A DNA stretch of 5,803 nt from a bacterium (lineage in GTDB: Bacteria > Bdellovibrionota > Bdellovibrionia > Bdellovibrionales > UBA1609). This document shows positions 5,656 through 5,803 of the stretch, one piece after another. Location of the stretch: the NCBI GenBank assembly GCA_021784635.1, contig JAJYHS010000084.1, positions 1 through 5,803 of the forward strand, given 5' to 3'. Under the pieces are notes generated by a model that had not been told where the DNA came from, ran no database searches, and was given only the letters and a program-made list of their open reading frames with translations. The translations under genes were made by a program, and so were the position numbers. Every line of letters begins with the position of its first letter. Position 1 is the stretch's first letter.

Positions 5656-5803
5656 CTACTTTATCCGAATAAGTGTTGTGTTTTGGGCGGTTTCAAACGG
5701 GTAAGCGGTCGGAACTTGTTTTCTAAGTTGCGCAGCCGTGTAAGTGAACTTTTCGACTCCTTTGGGCCACGCAAAATCGTCTTTCGGAAAGCGCTTACAG
5801 TAG
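5656..5803 (-). CDS. C-terminal end of an unidentified protein (partial), weakly IS66 accessory-like
   Basis: A frame open from the window edge gives 48 residues before TAG at 5658-5656. It starts YCKRFPKDDFAWPKG and continues with KFTYTAAQLRKQV. The pattern KR-x4-F-x-WP followed by a T-x-x-QL segment recalls the C-terminal half of the IS66-family accessory protein TnpB, where similar motifs occur; the last 18 residues (PTAYPFETAQ onward) do not fit what I know of that family. No IS end or target duplication can be seen inside the window. A second minus-strand frame is also open for most of this stretch, so the frame itself is only likely. If it is a gene, it ends 179 nt before the exported protein's start. 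Confidence 0.4.
   Translation of the reverse strand, partial: YCKRFPKDDFAWPKGVEKFTYTAAQLRKQVPTAYPFETAQNTTLIRIK

Overview
All six supportable genes lie on the minus strand, so transcription runs from high to low coordinates. The base composition is moderate (by eye mid-to-high 40s % GC). The gene types (a sigma-54 activator response regulator, a CHASE2 histidine kinase, sigma-54 promoter motifs, Shine-Dalgarno sites of AAAGGAG type) indicate a Gram-negative bacterium of proteobacterial or former deltaproteobacterial (for example Bdellovibrionota-like) character. That placement is an impression; no marker gene here fixes the taxon.

Layout in the direction of transcription: (1) 5803-5656, the last 48 codons of an unidentified gene that runs off the window, with a weak resemblance to IS66 accessory proteins; (2) 5655-5477, a short intergenic region with a sigma-54-like motif close to the next start; (3) 5476-4583, a 297-aa exported protein of unknown function with a clear signal peptide; (4) 4582-4404, an intergenic control region with a well-matched sigma-54 -24/-12 promoter and, upstream of it, a nested inverted repeat placed like an enhancer site; (5) 4403-3069, a radical SAM/SPASM enzyme of the peptide-maturase type; (6) 3082-2963, a 39-codon gene overlapping the end of the radical SAM gene by 14 nt, with a strong ribosome binding site and a C-terminus ending in NGCPERSWV: a candidate ribosomally made, post-translationally modified peptide (RiPP) precursor; (7) 2929-1085, a CHASE2 sensor histidine kinase; (8) 1066-1, an NtrC-family response regulator with receiver and sigma-54 AAA+ domains, cut by the window edge before its DNA-binding domain.

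The most interesting reading is that genes 5 to 8 form one transcription unit (-14, +33 and +18 nt junctions, no terminator seen). Its promoter is of the sigma-54 type, which needs exactly the kind of activator that the last gene encodes. The sequence therefore suggests a self-regulated module: maturase, small peptide substrate, membrane sensor, sigma-54 activator. The peptide could be the signal sensed by the CHASE2 kinase, or a product whose synthesis the kinase controls. The gene order, promoter match and overlap are seen directly; the substrate relationship, the feedback loop and any peptide chemistry are inference. No exporter or protease for the peptide is visible in the window.
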